Shown in pieces: positions 9,142 to 17,961 of a stretch of 64,000 bases of DNA (positions within the stretch are counted from its first letter, which is position 1; every line of letters begins with the position of its first letter). The position numbers and the translations under genes were made by a program. The notes under the pieces are model-generated. The model made no database searches. It was not told the origin of the DNA and saw only the letters and a list, made by a program, of their open reading frames with translations. The DNA is from Actinorhabdospora filicis. Its GTDB lineage: Bacteria; Actinomycetota; Actinomycetes; Mycobacteriales; Micromonosporaceae. The DNA is taken from NCBI RefSeq assembly GCF_030269765.1, contig NZ_BSTX01000004.1, positions 752,990 through 816,989 on the forward strand. Direction: 5' to 3'.

Positions 9142-9669
9142 ATGAGACACACCGCGCAGATCGAGGACGAGTACCGGGAGTTCGCGGCCACCCGCGCCAC
9201 CCGGCTGCGCGACTTCGCCTATCTGCTCTGCGGCGACTGGCACCGTGCCGAAGACGCGGTGCAGACGACGCTCACCAAGCTCTACGTCCGCTGGCCGAAG
9301 ACGCTGCGGATCTCCGCCGACGCCTACGCCCGCAAGATCGTGCTGAACTGCCTGCGCGACGACTGGCGCAGCGCCTGGTTCCGCCGGGAGAAGTCGGCGG
9401 GCGACGAGATGCCGGACCGGGCCGTCCAGGACCCGGCCGACGGGCACGCCGACCGGGCCGCCGTCCTGTCGGCGCTGGCGAGCCTGTCCAGGAGACAGCG
9501 AGCCGTCGTCGTCCTCCGCTACTGGGAGGACCGGTCCATCGAGCAGACCGCCGAGATCCTCGGCTGCTCGATCGGGACCGTCAAGAGTCACACCGCGCGG
9601 GGACTGCAGGCGCTGCGCGGGCTGCTCGACATCAACACATCGACGCAGGCCGAAGGGGCACGCAGATGA
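9142..9669 (+). CDS. SigE-family ECF sigma factor, pair 2
   Basis: A 175-residue ECF factor closely related to pair 1. Sigma-2 contains GDWHRAEDAVQTTLTKLYVRW and sigma-4 contains LSRRQRAVVVLRYWEDRS plus the helix CSIGTVKSHTARGL. The ATG at 9142 follows gggagagaggg at good spacing. The stop overlaps the start of the membrane partner by four bases. The pair sits directly after pair 1 in the same orientation but is separated from it by a strong terminator and has its own promoter-like signal, which points to tandem duplication with independent control. Confidence 0.93.
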   Translation: MRHTAQIEDEYREFAATRATRLRDFAYLLCGDWHRAEDAVQTTLTKLYVRWPKTLRISADAYARKIVLNCLRDDWRSAWFRREKSAGDEMPDRAVQDPADGHADRAAVLSALASLSRRQRAVVVLRYWEDRSIEQTAEILGCSIGTVKSHTARGLQALRGLLDINTSTQAEGARR

Positions 9670-10682
9670 AAGACGACATCAAGCACCTGCTGGACGGAGC
9701 GCTGGGGGACGCCCCGCCGATCGCCGTCGACAGCGAGGACGCCACCGCGCGCGGACGGGTGGCGCTCGGCCGCCGCCGTCGCCTCGCCGGGAGCGGCATC
9801 GCCGCGGCGGTCCTGGCGGGCGCGCTGACGGTGACGCTGGCGATGAACACGGTGGGCGGGGACGGAGGGGTGCCCTCGGGGGCCTCGCCGAGCGCGTCCG
9901 GGCCGAGCGTCCACCCGAGCCCGACCGACCCGGTCGACGATTCGCAGCCGTTCCCGCTGCACCCGGACGGGCTCTACAAGTGGGCGCTGAACACCGACCA
10001 GGGCGGCAACGAGCTCACCGCGTTCACCGACGCCTACTGGAACGTCCTGAACGAGCGGTACGGCATCCAGCGCCCGCAGGAGGGACAGGCCTTCCAGTCG
10101 GAGGTCTGGGAGCTGAACCGGCTGGTGAAGGAGGGTACGGAGGAGGAGCCGGAGGACGTCGTCGAGCCCGTGGGCTACCGCGACGACCGCGTGGTCCTGC
10201 GCGACGGCGTCGCCTCAGGCTCCGGCAACCACGTCGACCCGGAGCTGATCCTGCCCGGGTCGGCGCCCGACACCGAGGACACCATCTCGATCGCGATCTT
10301 CGCGCCGGGCGCCTACTCGACGGGCACGAACAAGTCCGCCCAGGACAACCGCCCGGGCCCGGGTGAGGGCTTCTTCGACCTGATCGACTGCCGGGAGTAC
10401 AGCTTCACCATCCAGCTCGGCATCAAGCTCACCATGACGCCGGACTGCCAGTTCCTCGGTGGTGGGAGCGCGATCTACAGCGAGACCACCAGGGTCTCCA
10501 CCTCGGGCCCGGGCTCGTCGATCATCACCGAGCTGGTGGTCTTCCGCTCCGACGGCAGCGCCGTGGTGATCAAGGACCAGGCGTGGCCGAAGGACCACGC
10601 CGCCGGCCTGCGCGACGCGACCCTCAAGCAGGCCGACCTGATGGCCATCGCCGGTGCCCTCCCCGGGTGGAACCAGCGCTGA
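9666..10682 (+). CDS. Membrane partner (putative anti-sigma) of pair 2
   Basis: A 338-residue protein with the same plan as the pair 1 partner: cytosolic MKDDIKHLLDGALGDAPP, a basic stop-transfer patch (GRRRRLAG), one membrane helix at about residues 40-60, a Ser/Pro-rich linker and an outer domain of about 260 residues with two cysteines in LIDCREYSF and TPDCQFLG. No zinc-binding anti-sigma motif is present. Translational coupling to the sigma gene (ATGA) supports a regulator role. The outer domain differs enough from pair 1 that different signals are plausible. Confidence 0.78.
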   Translation: MKDDIKHLLDGALGDAPPIAVDSEDATARGRVALGRRRRLAGSGIAAAVLAGALTVTLAMNTVGGDGGVPSGASPSASGPSVHPSPTDPVDDSQPFPLHPDGLYKWALNTDQGGNELTAFTDAYWNVLNERYGIQRPQEGQAFQSEVWELNRLVKEGTEEEPEDVVEPVGYRDDRVVLRDGVASGSGNHVDPELILPGSAPDTEDTISIAIFAPGAYSTGTNKSAQDNRPGPGEGFFDLIDCREYSFTIQLGIKLTMTPDCQFLGGGSAIYSETTRVSTSGPGSSIITELVVFRSDGSAVVIKDQAWPKDHAAGLRDATLKQADLMAIAGALPGWNQR

Positions 10683-10695
10683 TCCGCCCCCTCCC

Positions 10696-10729
10696 AGGAC
10701 CCCGCGAGCCCACCGGCTCGCGGGGTCCT
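10696..10729 (+). terminator. Terminator after sigma pair 2
   Basis: A perfect 15-bp stem (10696-10710 with 10715-10729) with a cacc loop, 13 bases after the stop codon; no T-run. Confidence 0.8.
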
Positions 10730-10828
10730 CCCATGCCGGCCGCGGGATTCTCCATGTGGAGCACAGTGGACGCGTCCCGGTCCTACCATGGCCGAAGTAT
10801 CAGAAGACGGACATATCGGGGGATCGAG

Positions 10829-11890
10829 ATGCGGGTGAGGACCGGGGTGGCACTGGCCGTCGGCGTGACGCTGCTGGCGGCGGCGGGATGCGGGAAGCCG
10901 CCGGACGACTCCAAGGACGGCGGCAGCGGGGCCTTCACCGCGTGCATGGTGACCGACACCGGCGGCGTCGACGACAAGTCCTTCAACGCGTCGGTGTGGA
11001 AGGGCCTCCAGGACGCCAAGGGCGCCGACGGCGACGTCAACCCGTCCTATGTCTCCTCCAACAGCGAGGCCGACTACGAGCCGAACCTGAACGCCTCGGT
11101 GGACAAGGGCTGCAAGCTCATCGTGGCCGTCGGCGGGCTCATGTCCGACGCGACGAAGAAGGTCGCGCAGGCCAACCCGAACTCGCACTTCGCGATCGTG
11201 GACGCCAAGATCGACCTGCCGAACGTGTACTCCATGGAGTTCAACACCGCGCAGGCCGCCTTCCAGGCCGGATACCTGGCGGCGGGCATGTCCCAGACGA
11301 AGAAGGTCGCCACCTGGGGCGGCATGAAGATCCCGCCGGTCACCATCTTCATGGACGGCTTCGCCGACGGCGTGGCCTACTACAACTCCAAGAAGGGCAC
11401 CAGCGTCGAGGTCCTCGGCTGGGACGTGAAGGCGCAGAACGGCAGCTTCACCAACAACTTCGCCGACCAGACCGCCGGCAAGACCCTCACCGACAGCCTC
11501 GTCGCGCAGGGCGCCGACGTCGTCATGCCGGTGGCGGGCAACTCCAGCCTGGGCGCGGCCAACGTCGCCAAGGACAAGGGCGGCGCGCTGACCCTCGTCT
11601 GGGTCGACTTCGACGGCTGCACCGCCGCCCCCGAGTACTGCCCGTACTTCCTGACCAGCGTGGTCAAGGAGATCCCGGGCATCGTCCAGCAGGCCACCGT
11701 CGACGCGGCCAAGGGCACCTTCCGGACCGGCGCCTACGTCGGCCAGCTGAACAACCAGGGCGTCAAGATCGCCCCCTACCACGACTTCGACGCCAAGGTC
11801 CCGGCCGAGCTGAAGGCCGAAGTGGTGCAGGTCGGCGCCGACATCAGCGCGGGTACGATCCAGATCACATCGCCCTCGCAGCCGTCGTAG
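10829..11890 (+). CDS. BMP-family nucleoside-binding lipoprotein 1
   Basis: A 353-residue lipoprotein of the BMP/PnrA type, the extracellular receptor of purine/pyrimidine nucleoside ABC transporters. The signal peptide ends in the lipobox LAAAGC. The family block DTGGVDDKSFNASVWKGL follows, then SNSEADYEPNL, DLPNVYSMEFNTAQAAF and PPVTIFMDGFADGV. ATG 10829 follows a ggggga box. A close paralogue lies 159 bases downstream, and the transporter ATPase and permeases and nucleoside-degrading enzymes come next, which makes nucleosides the likely ligand. Confidence 0.92.
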   Translation: MRVRTGVALAVGVTLLAAAGCGKPPDDSKDGGSGAFTACMVTDTGGVDDKSFNASVWKGLQDAKGADGDVNPSYVSSNSEADYEPNLNASVDKGCKLIVAVGGLMSDATKKVAQANPNSHFAIVDAKIDLPNVYSMEFNTAQAAFQAGYLAAGMSQTKKVATWGGMKIPPVTIFMDGFADGVAYYNSKKGTSVEVLGWDVKAQNGSFTNNFADQTAGKTLTDSLVAQGADVVMPVAGNSSLGAANVAKDKGGALTLVWVDFDGCTAAPEYCPYFLTSVVKEIPGIVQQATVDAAKGTFRTGAYVGQLNNQGVKIAPYHDFDAKVPAELKAEVVQVGADISAGTIQITSPSQPS

Positions 11891-12049
11891 GGACCGCATA
11901 CGCGCAGGCCGATTCGTCGCATTGATTACGGCACAGTAACCACTCGCCGACGAATCGGCCTCAGCCCTGTGTTCAGCGACTTAACACCACTATGCTTCCG
12001 CCCTTGGACCGCCGGGTAGTGCGGGCCATCCAGGGAAGGGAGACGCAGG

Positions 12050-13120
12050 GTGCGTCCTGCTATGAAGTTCACCGCCGCGGCCCTCGCCGGCGGTCTGGTC
12101 CTCGGCCTGTCCGCCTGCGGCAAGCCCCCGGCCGACGACAAGGCCGGCGACTCCGGCGCCAAGTTCAACGCGTGCATGGTCACCGACCTCGGCGGCGTGG
12201 ACGACAAGTCCTTCAACACCTCCGCCTGGAAGGGCATGCAGGAGGCGGCCAAGAAGGACACCGGCATCAACGCCACCTACGCGCAGTCCAACACCGAGGC
12301 CGACTACGAGCCCAACCTGCAGAACGCCGTCGACAACAACTGCAGCCTGATCGTGGCCGTCGGCGGCCTGATGGCCGACGCGACGAAGAAGCTGGCCACC
12401 GCGCACCCCGACAAGCAGTTCGCGATCGTCGACGCCAAGATCGACCTGCCGAACGTGCGCTCCATGGAGTTCAACACCGCGCAGAACTCCTTCATGGCCG
12501 GTTACCTCGCCGCCGCCACCTCCAAGACGGGCAAGGTCGCCACCTACGGCGGCCTGAAGATCCCGCCGGTCACCATCTTCATGGACGGCTTCGCCGAGGG
12601 CGTGAAGTACTTCAACGAGAAGAAGGGCAAGAAGGTCGAGCTGCTCGGCTGGGACGAGGCCAAGCAGGAGGGCACCTTCGCGGAGTCCTTCATCGACCAG
12701 CAGAAGGGCAAGGCGCTGACCGAGACCTTCGTGTCCCAGGGCGCCGACGTGGTCTTCCCCGTCGCCGGTGGTACCGGTGTCGGCTCGACCACCGTCGCCA
12801 AGGAGAAGCCCGAGGTCTCCGTGGTGTGGGTCGACGTCGACGGCTGCCAGAGCCTGGCCACCGCCTGTGACACCTTCCTCTCGACCGCCGAGAAGAACAT
12901 CCCCGCGGCCGTGACCGACGCCGTGATCGCCGCCAAGGGCGGCGCCAAGGGCGGCGCGACCGTCGGCACCCTGGAGAACAAGGGCGTCTCCCTCGCCCCG
13001 TTCCAGAAGAAGGACGCGCTGGTGACCGCCGAGACCAAGGCGGAGCTGGAGCAGATCAAGACCGACATCATCGCCGGCACCATCAAGATCCAGTCGCCGT
13101 CGCAGCCCAAGGTGTCCTAA
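12050..13120 (+). CDS. BMP-family nucleoside-binding lipoprotein 2
   Basis: A 356-residue paralogue of the preceding gene, identical over long stretches (DLPNV-SMEFNTAQ and KIPPVTIFMDGFA). The lipobox is LGLSAC. GTG 12050 is preferred over the ATG at 12062 because gggaaggga lies nine bases before it. Codon usage is slightly more uniform and Lys-rich than in copy 1, which may reflect higher expression. Having two receptors before one ATPase/permease set suggests a widened ligand range or division of labour. An intercistronic stem-loop follows. Confidence 0.93.
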   Translation: MRPAMKFTAAALAGGLVLGLSACGKPPADDKAGDSGAKFNACMVTDLGGVDDKSFNTSAWKGMQEAAKKDTGINATYAQSNTEADYEPNLQNAVDNNCSLIVAVGGLMADATKKLATAHPDKQFAIVDAKIDLPNVRSMEFNTAQNSFMAGYLAAATSKTGKVATYGGLKIPPVTIFMDGFAEGVKYFNEKKGKKVELLGWDEAKQEGTFAESFIDQQKGKALTETFVSQGADVVFPVAGGTGVGSTTVAKEKPEVSVVWVDVDGCQSLATACDTFLSTAEKNIPAAVTDAVIAAKGGAKGGATVGTLENKGVSLAPFQKKDALVTAETKAELEQIKTDIIAGTIKIQSPSQPKVS

Positions 13121-13158
13121 AAGGTCCCTTACCTGCGGTAATAGCGCACATACTATGC

Positions 13159-13195
13159 GTACCGGGTGTCGGTCAGTGTTACCGGCACCCGGTAC
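13159..13195 (+). promoter_or_regulatory. Intercistronic stem-loop between receptor and ATPase
   Basis: A 10-bp perfect outer stem (13159-13168 with 13186-13195) encloses a further 4-bp stem. It lacks a T-run. Such hairpins between a binding-protein gene and its transporter genes commonly stabilise the upstream message or partly terminate, giving more receptor than transporter; here that is inference from position. Confidence 0.55.
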
Positions 13196-13270
13196 TGCGG
13201 TTAAATACGTGTTCGATGCGCCGGGCACCCCCCGTCCGCGCACGGCCCAGGCGACAAGGAGGTCACGGCC

Positions 13271-14797
13271 CTGAGACTCGAACTTCGCGGCATCACCAAG
13301 ACGTTCGGTGCCCTCGTCGCCAACGACCACATCGACCTCGTCATCGGGGACGGCGAGATCCACGCCCTCCTCGGTGAGAACGGCGCTGGCAAGAGCACGT
13401 TGATGAACGTGCTCTACGGCCTGCTGACCCCCGACTCCGGCGAGATCCTCATCGACGGCGTCCCGCAGACCTTCCACAGCCCCCGCGACGCCCTGCGCGC
13501 GAAGGTGGGCATGGTCCACCAGCACTTCATGCTGGTGCCCGTCTTCACCGTCGCCGAGAACATCATGCTCGGCCGCGAGAAGACCAGCGGCGTCCTGCTG
13601 AGCCGCGCCGCCGCCCGCGCCGAGGTGCGCGAGCTGTCCGAGCGCTACGGCCTCGACGTCGACCCCGACGCCGTCGTGGAGGACATCCCCGTCGGCGTCC
13701 AGCAGCGCGTCGAGATCATCAAGGCCCTCACCTCCGACTGCGACCTGCTGATCCTGGACGAGCCCACGGCGGTGCTGACCCCCGCCGAGATCGACGAGCT
13801 CCTCGACGTCATGCGCACCCTGCGCGCCGACGGCAAGTCGATCGTGTTCATCACCCACAAGCTCAAAGAGGTCAAGGCCATCGCCGACAAGATCACCGTG
13901 GTCCGCCGCGGTCGGATCGTCGGCACCGCCGAGCCCACCACCGGCGAGGACGAGCTGGCGGCGATGATGGTCGGCCGCGAGGTCAGCCTCACCGTCGACA
14001 AGACCCCCGCCCGGCCGGGCGAGCCGGTCCTGGAGATCGCCGGGCTGAGCGTCCTCGACGAGCGCGGGCAGCGCGCCGTCGACGGGCTGGACCTGGAGGT
14101 CCGGGCCGGGGAGATCCTCGGCATCGCCGGCGTCCAGGGCAACGGGCAGACCGAGCTGGCCGAGGCGATCATGTCGCTGCGGCCGGTGCTGACCGGCACC
14201 ATCATGGTCAACAAGTGCCCCGCCACCCGCAGCAAGACCCGCCAGGTCATCGACTCCGGCGTGGGCTACGTGCCCGAGGACCGCAGCGCCGACGGCCTGG
14301 TGAAGAGCTTCTCCATCGCCGAGAACCTGGTCCTGAACCAGTACGACAAGCCGCCCTACGGCAGCGGGTTCATGATCAACCCCAAGATGATCAACAAGGT
14401 CGCCGAGGAGCGCGTCGCCGAGTACGACGTCCGCACCCCCTCGGCGCGCACCCCGGTCGGCACCCTGTCCGGCGGCAACCAGCAGAAGGTCATCGTGGCC
14501 CGCGAGATGTCGCGCAAGCTCGACCTGCTGATCGCCGCCCAACCCACGCGCGGCGTGGACGTCGGCTCGATCGAGTTCATCCACAAGCGCATCGTCGCCG
14601 AGCGCGACACCGGCACCGGCGTCCTGCTCATCTCCAGTGAGCTCGACGAGGTGCTGGCCCTGTCGGACCGGGTGGCGGTGATGTACCGGGGCAGGATCCT
14701 CGACATCGTCTCCCCCGACACCCCGCGCGAGAAGATCGGCCGCCTCATGGCCGGCCTCACCGACGACCAGGCCGCGAGTAAGGAGCCGGGAGCGTGA
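13271..14797 (+). CDS. Nucleoside ABC transporter ATPase (double NBD), CTG start
   Basis: A 508-residue protein with two ATPase domains, as in nucleoside and simple-sugar importers. Domain 1 has Walker A GENGAGKST and Walker B LLILDEPTAVLTP with the variant signature VGVQQRVEI. Domain 2 has the degenerate P-loop GVQGNGQTEL, the signature LSGGNQQKV and the D-loop region PTRGVD. No in-frame ATG or GTG exists between the upstream stop (13202) and the ATPase fold. The only sensible start is CTG 13271, seven bases after the perfect box aaggaggt. Its stop overlaps the next start (GTGA). Confidence 0.93.
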   Translation: MRLELRGITKTFGALVANDHIDLVIGDGEIHALLGENGAGKSTLMNVLYGLLTPDSGEILIDGVPQTFHSPRDALRAKVGMVHQHFMLVPVFTVAENIMLGREKTSGVLLSRAAARAEVRELSERYGLDVDPDAVVEDIPVGVQQRVEIIKALTSDCDLLILDEPTAVLTPAEIDELLDVMRTLRADGKSIVFITHKLKEVKAIADKITVVRRGRIVGTAEPTTGEDELAAMMVGREVSLTVDKTPARPGEPVLEIAGLSVLDERGQRAVDGLDLEVRAGEILGIAGVQGNGQTELAEAIMSLRPVLTGTIMVNKCPATRSKTRQVIDSGVGYVPEDRSADGLVKSFSIAENLVLNQYDKPPYGSGFMINPKMINKVAEERVAEYDVRTPSARTPVGTLSGGNQQKVIVAREMSRKLDLLIAAQPTRGVDVGSIEFIHKRIVAERDTGTGVLLISSELDEVLALSDRVAVMYRGRILDIVSPDTPREKIGRLMAGLTDDQAASKEPGA

Positions 14798-16188
14798 CCA
14801 ATCCGCCCGCCAAGGGTGACGGCGTCCCCGCCGAGGAGCCGGCGCCGACCGCCGGTGGCGACAACGGCCTGACCGTGCCCCCCGCCGAGCAGTTCGAGGC
14901 GGCGATGGAGGACGAGGCCGCCGAGCAGGCCGTGGCGGTCGAGGAGACCGCCGCGGTGACCCGGCGCAAGCCGTGGATCCTGCGCGCGGCGATCTACCTG
15001 ACCACCGCCAACCAGGTCATGGTCACCGTGTACTCGCTGATCCTGGCCGCGGTGGTCGGCGCGATCCTGATCATCGTGTCCGACCCCTACGTGCGATCCA
15101 CCTGGGGCTACTTCTTCTCCCAGCCCGGCGACGCCCTCTCGGCCAGCTGGGACGCGGTCGCCACCGCCTACGGCGCGCTGTTCCGCGGCGCGGTGGTCGA
15201 CCCCGACAAGCTGAACCGCTGGTTCTACGGCATGGCCGACCTGGACGCCGTCCTGCGGCCCATCGCCACGACCTTCAACTACTCCGCGCCGCTGATCTTC
15301 ACCGGTATGGCGGTGGCCCTGGCCTTCCGCTCCGGCCTGTTCAACATCGGCGCGCAGGGCCAGGCGGTCGTGGGCGCGATCGGCGCGGCCATCGTCGGCT
15401 TCAGCTTCACCGGCCTGCCCACGATCGTGCACCTGCCCCTGACGCTGCTGGGCGGCCTGGTCGGCGGCGCGATCTGGGGCGCGATCCCCGGCGTCCTCAA
15501 GGCCCTCACCGGGGCCCACGAGGTGATCATCTCGATCATGCTCAACTACATCGGCGGCTACCTGCTGCTGTGGGTGATCTCCACCAAGTTCGTGCACTCG
15601 CCCGATCGCACCGACGCCATCTCCAAGCCGGCGAGCGAATCGGCGCTGTTCCCCTCGCTGTTCGGGGCGGGCCTGCCGGCCAACTGGGGCATCGTGCTGG
15701 CGGTCGTGGTGGCCGCGGGCATGTCGTGGTTCCTGGCGCGCTCCAGCCTGGGCTTCCGGTTCCGCACCGTCGGCGCCAACCCGGCGGCGGCCAAGACCGC
15801 CGGTATGGGCGTGGCGGGCACCTACGCCACCGCGATGGCCTTCGGCGGCGGCCTGGCCGGCCTCGGCGGCGCGACGATCCTGCTGGGCAGCACCTCGCAC
15901 GCGCTGACCCCGTCGGTCGCCGGGACCATCGGCTTCGACGGCATCACCGTGGCCCTCCTGGGCCGGGCCAAGCCGCTCGGCGTGGTCTTCTCGGCGCTGC
16001 TCTTCGGGGCCATGCAGGCGGGTGCCTCGACCATGCAGACCGTGGCGCAGATCCCGGTGGACATGGTGACCGTCCTGCAGGCCGTCATCGTCATCTTCAT
16101 CGCCGCCCCGGCGCTGGTGAAGGGCATCTTCCACCTGCGCGAGGCCAAGGTCTCCGGGCAGGAACTCTCCATGGCGAAAGGCTGGTGA
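14794..16188 (+). CDS. Nucleoside ABC transporter permease 1
   Basis: A 464-residue permease of the BPD_transp_2 type. The acidic, Pro/Ala-rich cytosolic N-terminus of about 65 residues is longer than usual. Around ten membrane helices follow, with the family segment GLFNIGAQGQAVVGAIGAA and the cytoplasmic coupling region HEVIISIMLNYIGGYLL. The GTG start lies inside the stop of the ATPase gene. The product pairs with permease 2 and the double ATPase for nucleoside import. Confidence 0.92.
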   Translation: MTNPPAKGDGVPAEEPAPTAGGDNGLTVPPAEQFEAAMEDEAAEQAVAVEETAAVTRRKPWILRAAIYLTTANQVMVTVYSLILAAVVGAILIIVSDPYVRSTWGYFFSQPGDALSASWDAVATAYGALFRGAVVDPDKLNRWFYGMADLDAVLRPIATTFNYSAPLIFTGMAVALAFRSGLFNIGAQGQAVVGAIGAAIVGFSFTGLPTIVHLPLTLLGGLVGGAIWGAIPGVLKALTGAHEVIISIMLNYIGGYLLLWVISTKFVHSPDRTDAISKPASESALFPSLFGAGLPANWGIVLAVVVAAGMSWFLARSSLGFRFRTVGANPAAAKTAGMGVAGTYATAMAFGGGLAGLGGATILLGSTSHALTPSVAGTIGFDGITVALLGRAKPLGVVFSALLFGAMQAGASTMQTVAQIPVDMVTVLQAVIVIFIAAPALVKGIFHLREAKVSGQELSMAKGW

Positions 16189-16193
16189 CCGCC

Positions 16194-17474
16194 ATGACCA
16201 CTCTCGCCACGACCGAACCCGCCGCCCCCGCCGCGGTGAAGATCGTCTCCGGCCGCACCATCGGCGTCGGCGTCCTCGCCCTGGTGTTCGCCGGGCTGTC
16301 GCTGTGGATGGGCCTGAAGGTCGCCTCCGGCGCGCAGGCGGTGTTCAAGACCTACATGATCGGCGAGGACGTCGAGCTCGACGTCCCCGCCAAGCCGGTC
16401 ATCCTCGTGATGGCGGTCCTGTGCCTGGCGGTGGGCGCGCTGCTGCTGAGCGACCGGACCGCGAAGTACTTCGCGATGGGCGCCTCGGTGGCCGTGATCG
16501 CCTTCGCGATCGCGTTCGTGTGCTGGTCGATCGCCAAGCCCGGCGTGTTCCTGCCGGTGACGGCGACCCTGAACGGCGCGCTGTTCCTGGCGCTGCCGCT
16601 GATCCTGGGCTCCCTGTGCGGCGTCCTGTGCGAACGCTCCGGCGTGGTCAACGTCGCCATCGAGGGCCAGTTCCTGGTCGGCGCCTTCGCGGGCGCGCTC
16701 ATCGGCACCATCTCCGCCTCGGCGTGGGCGGGCCTCATCGCGGGCGCGGCGGCCGGGTGCCTCATCGGGCTGCTGCTGGCCGTCCTGGCCATCCGCTACC
16801 TCGTCGACCAGGTCGTCCTCGGCGTCGTGCTGAACCTGCTGGCCCTGGGCCTGACCAGCTTCCTGTACGAGCGGATCATGCAGCGCGCGGCCGAGCAGTT
16901 CAACTCGCCGCCGAAGCTGGGCAACTGGACCATCCCGGGCCTGTCGAAGATCCCGGTCATCGGCCCGGCCCTGTTCGACCAGAACATCTTCACCTACATC
17001 GCCGTGGCGCTGGTGATCATCGTCTACGTCGGCCTGTTCCACACCCGCTGGGGCCTGCGGACCCGCGCGGTCGGCGAGCACCCGGCCGCGGCCGACTCGG
17101 TGGGCATCCGGGTCAACTGGGTGCGCTTCCGCAACGTCCTGATGGGCGGCCTGGTCGCCGGTGTCGGCGGCGCGTTCTTCACCATCGGCTCGGCGATCGC
17201 GTTCAACAAGAACATGACCGTCGGCAAGGGCTTCATCGCCCTGGCGGTGCTGATCGTCGGCCGCTGGAACCCGCTGGGCGCCCTCGCGGGAGCGCTGCTG
17301 TTCGGTTTCACCGACCAGCTGCAGATCTTCCTCAGCTCCATGCCGGGCGGTTCGCCGATCCCCTCGCAGTTCCTGTCGATGCTGCCCTACGTGGTGACGA
17401 TCTTCGCCGTCGCCGGGCTCGTCGGTAAGGTCCGGGCACCGGCCGCCGACGGGGTACCGTACGTAAAGTCATGA
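16194..17474 (+). CDS. Nucleoside ABC transporter permease 2
   Basis: A 426-residue second permease. The family block is SGVVNVAIEGQFLVGAFAGA, and the coupling segment lies near VLGVVLNLLALGLTSFLY. The ATG at 16194 has cgaaagg about 12 bases before it; a GTG at 16185 overlapping the previous stop is the alternative. Four extra N-terminal hydrophobic segments precede the core. A strong hairpin follows the stop, separating transport genes from the salvage enzymes. Confidence 0.92.
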   Translation: MTTLATTEPAAPAAVKIVSGRTIGVGVLALVFAGLSLWMGLKVASGAQAVFKTYMIGEDVELDVPAKPVILVMAVLCLAVGALLLSDRTAKYFAMGASVAVIAFAIAFVCWSIAKPGVFLPVTATLNGALFLALPLILGSLCGVLCERSGVVNVAIEGQFLVGAFAGALIGTISASAWAGLIAGAAAGCLIGLLLAVLAIRYLVDQVVLGVVLNLLALGLTSFLYERIMQRAAEQFNSPPKLGNWTIPGLSKIPVIGPALFDQNIFTYIAVALVIIVYVGLFHTRWGLRTRAVGEHPAAADSVGIRVNWVRFRNVLMGGLVAGVGGAFFTIGSAIAFNKNMTVGKGFIALAVLIVGRWNPLGALAGALLFGFTDQLQIFLSSMPGGSPIPSQFLSMLPYVVTIFAVAGLVGKVRAPAADGVPYVKS

Positions 17475-17483
17475 TCAAGATTC

Positions 17484-17519
17484 ACGGCGCGGGACGCGGG
17501 CAGCCGCGTCCCGCGCCGT
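17484..17519 (+). terminator. Strong hairpin between transporter genes and cdd
   Basis: A perfect 16-bp stem (17484-17499 with 17504-17519) and a 4-base loop, then cgtcttg. It should end or attenuate the transporter transcript ahead of cdd. Confidence 0.8.
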
Positions 17520-17553
17520 CGTCTTGTGTGGGAAACACCGTGTGGGAGCCGAA

Positions 17554-17961
17554 GTGACCGAGGTCGACTGGCCCGCCCTCCGCGAGGCCGCCGTGGCGGC
17601 CATGCGCCGGGCGTACGCGCCTTACTCGAAGTACCCCGTGGGGGCCGCCGGGCTCGTCCTGGGCCCCGGCGGCGACACCCGCGTGGTGTCGGGCTGCAAC
17701 GTGGAGAACGCCTCTTACGGGCTGACCCTGTGCGCCGAATGCGGCCTGGTGTCGCAGCTTCACAACACCGGCGGCGGGCGCCTGCTCGCCATGGCCTGTG
17801 TGGACGGCGGGGGCGAGGCCCTCACCCCCTGCGGCCGCTGCCGTCAGCTCCTGTACGAGCACGGCGGGCCGGACTGCCTCGTGGACGCCGCCGGAGGGCC
17901 CGTCCGCGTCATCGACCTACTGCCCGGAGCATTCGGGCCGGACCATCTGGAGCGCGCATGA
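17554..17961 (+). CDS. cdd: Cytidine deaminase
   Basis: A 135-residue zinc enzyme that deaminates cytidine and deoxycytidine to uridine and deoxyuridine. The zinc and catalytic residues are visible in SYGLTLCAECGL (C-A-E) and PCGRCRQLLYE (PCxxC); NVENASYG is the substrate-binding segment. GTG 17554 is preferred because gggag lies six bases upstream and it gives the family's usual length. The stop overlaps deoA (ATGA). It follows the nucleoside importer and presumably acts on imported cytidine. Confidence 0.95.
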   Translation: MTEVDWPALREAAVAAMRRAYAPYSKYPVGAAGLVLGPGGDTRVVSGCNVENASYGLTLCAECGLVSQLHNTGGGRLLAMACVDGGGEALTPCGRCRQLLYEHGGPDCLVDAAGGPVRVIDLLPGAFGPDHLERA

